From: ZC4RG20 sp963702105
Lineage (GTDB): Bacteria; Pseudomonadota; Gammaproteobacteria; Steroidobacterales; Rariloculaceae
NCBI GenBank assembly: GCA_963702105.1
Contig: OY969712.1
Coordinates: forward strand, 558,001-622,000
Direction of reading: 5' to 3'
Length of the DNA: 64,000 nt
Under the pieces are notes generated by a model. It was not told the origin of the DNA, ran no database searches, and worked only from the letters and a program-made list of their open reading frames with translations. This document shows positions 63,239-64,000 of this stretch, piece after piece. The translations under genes were made by a program, and so were the position numbers. Positions within the stretch are counted from its first letter, which is position 1. Every line of letters begins with the position of its first letter.

Positions 63239-64000
63239 TCAAAGATTGACGTCGAGGAAATGATAGATGCGTCGCCTCGTGAAGTTCAGCCCGAGCGGCG
63301 TCATCGAGTAGAAGCCGCTGCGGTGGCGCGTGAGCAGCGTGATGCGCTCGGGGTGCCCCGTCGCGTCCCAGAGCGCATCCCGCGAGGAGCGCGACATGCA
63401 GTTGTCGAAGGCCGCGTCGATCATGAGGATCTTCGTCGGGTCGTAGCGGCCGCGGTAATTCACGGGATCGGCCGGCCCGAACAGCTTCTGGAAGAAGTCG
63501 TGATACCGCTTGAGCGACCAGCCGTAGGATGAGAGCACGTGTTTGCGCACCTCGCCGGCGCGGTCCCCACAGTGCGTAAAGATGTCGGCAAAGTCGGCCG
63601 CCCCCATCATGAGCACGGCCGTGGAGACGCGGTCGTCGTTGCCGAGAAGCGTCGCGGTCACGAGCGCGCTCATGCTGAACCCGACCATGCCGATATGGCC
63701 CGGATCGATGTCGGGCTGATTCTCGGCCCAGTCGAGGAGGCGGCGCATATCGATGACGGCCGTGCGGTACCTCTCCGCGCTCGCGCGCGCCATACGCTCG
63801 AACTGCTTCTCGCTCGAGGTCGTGCTGAGGCTCGTCCAGGGAAACAGCGGCGTATCTCCCAGAATCCAGATGACGTTCGCGTCTCCGTGCGAGTGCCGCG
63901 CGTAGCCGCGCGTGATCCGGCTCGGCGGATATTCGCTCGTACCCCAGATGGGCAGAACGATGACGAGCTTCTTGCGGCCGGGCAATTGGCTGCGATAGTA
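63239..64000 (-). CDS. Alpha/beta hydrolase, N-terminus beyond the window
   Basis: The frame is open to the last base of the window, so the start is missing; about 253 residues are seen. The first visible strand is KKLVIVLPIWGTSEYP. The nucleophile elbow is HIGMVGFSMSALVTATLLG (Ser in GFSMSA), an acid-loop strand is ILMIDAAFDNCMSR, and a His near the end (LLTRHRSGFYSM) completes a likely triad. The fold is that of dienelactone/prolyl-oligopeptidase-type hydrolases. Substrate unknown. Confidence 0.75.
   Translation of the reverse strand, partial: YYRSQLPGRKKLVIVLPIWGTSEYPPSRITRGYARHSHGDANVIWILGDTPLFPWTSLSTTSSEKQFERMARASAERYRTAVIDMRRLLDWAENQPDIDPGHIGMVGFSMSALVTATLLGNDDRVSTAVLMMGAADFADIFTHCGDRAGEVRKHVLSSYGWSLKRYHDFFQKLFGPADPVNYRGRYDPTKILMIDAAFDNCMSRSSRDALWDATGHPERITLLTRHRSGFYSMTPLGLNFTRRRIYHFLDVNL

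Overview
The window is a GC-rich stretch of bacterial chromosome, packed with short operons on both strands. It has no rRNA, tRNA, phage, insertion sequence or CRISPR that I can see. The gene content suggests a gammaproteobacterium: an NAD-dependent soluble formate dehydrogenase, TonB/ExbBD systems, a DksA-family protein, a fused indolepyruvate oxidoreductase and a hopanoid (hpn) cluster. A Steroidobacter/Nevskia-like lineage is my guess only; nothing in the window fixes the taxonomy.

Layout. 1-4911: an energised envelope cluster with TPR proteins, a TPR lipoprotein, ExbB, two ExbD proteins and a TonB-like protein with an AgmX/PglI C-terminus. 4928-8958: an inositol-phosphatase-family enzyme, a TVP38-type membrane protein, an SDR and a ModF-like double ATPase. 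9194-12683: a fused indolepyruvate ferredoxin oxidoreductase interrupted by a one-base frameshift. 12684-13159: two striking inverted-repeat elements. 13160-16455: a DksA-family protein, a MerR/TPR protein with a frameshifted start, a sulfotransferase and apt.

16523-32405 is the most notable part. A nearly complete mevalonate pathway (HMG-CoA synthase, an HMG-CoA reductase-mevalonate kinase fusion, phosphomevalonate kinase, diphosphomevalonate decarboxylase, IPP isomerase) is interleaved with farnesyl diphosphate synthase, a squalene synthase and hopanoid genes hpnG, hpnN, hpnA, hpnH, hpnB and hpnM. Together these would take acetoacetyl-CoA plus acetyl-CoA to squalene, then modify and export hopanoids. 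Acetoacetyl-CoA thiolase and squalene-hopene cyclase are not in the window.

32578-41944: a small conserved protein, the NAD-dependent formate dehydrogenase operon fdsGBAD with fdhD, then avtA and pabB. 41962-46142: a glycosyltransferase/carbamoyltransferase pair and a folK-folP fusion. 46278-49637: glutathione-dependent formaldehyde dehydrogenase facing a TonB receptor across a double hairpin terminator. Formaldehyde dehydrogenase and formate dehydrogenase together suggest a route from formaldehyde to CO2. 49815-64000: a TerC protein, a DUF2934 protein, glycogen phosphorylase, a D-2-hydroxyacid dehydrogenase, a DUF6152 pair, alanine dehydrogenase, a UMF1-type MFS transporter, malonyl-CoA transacylase, a bifunctional ATP sulfurylase/APS kinase, an FAD-linked oxidase and a truncated alpha/beta hydrolase.

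Two genes carry single-base frame breaks in short G/C runs, which could be assembly errors or real mutations. All functional calls come from reading the translations; no database search was run.
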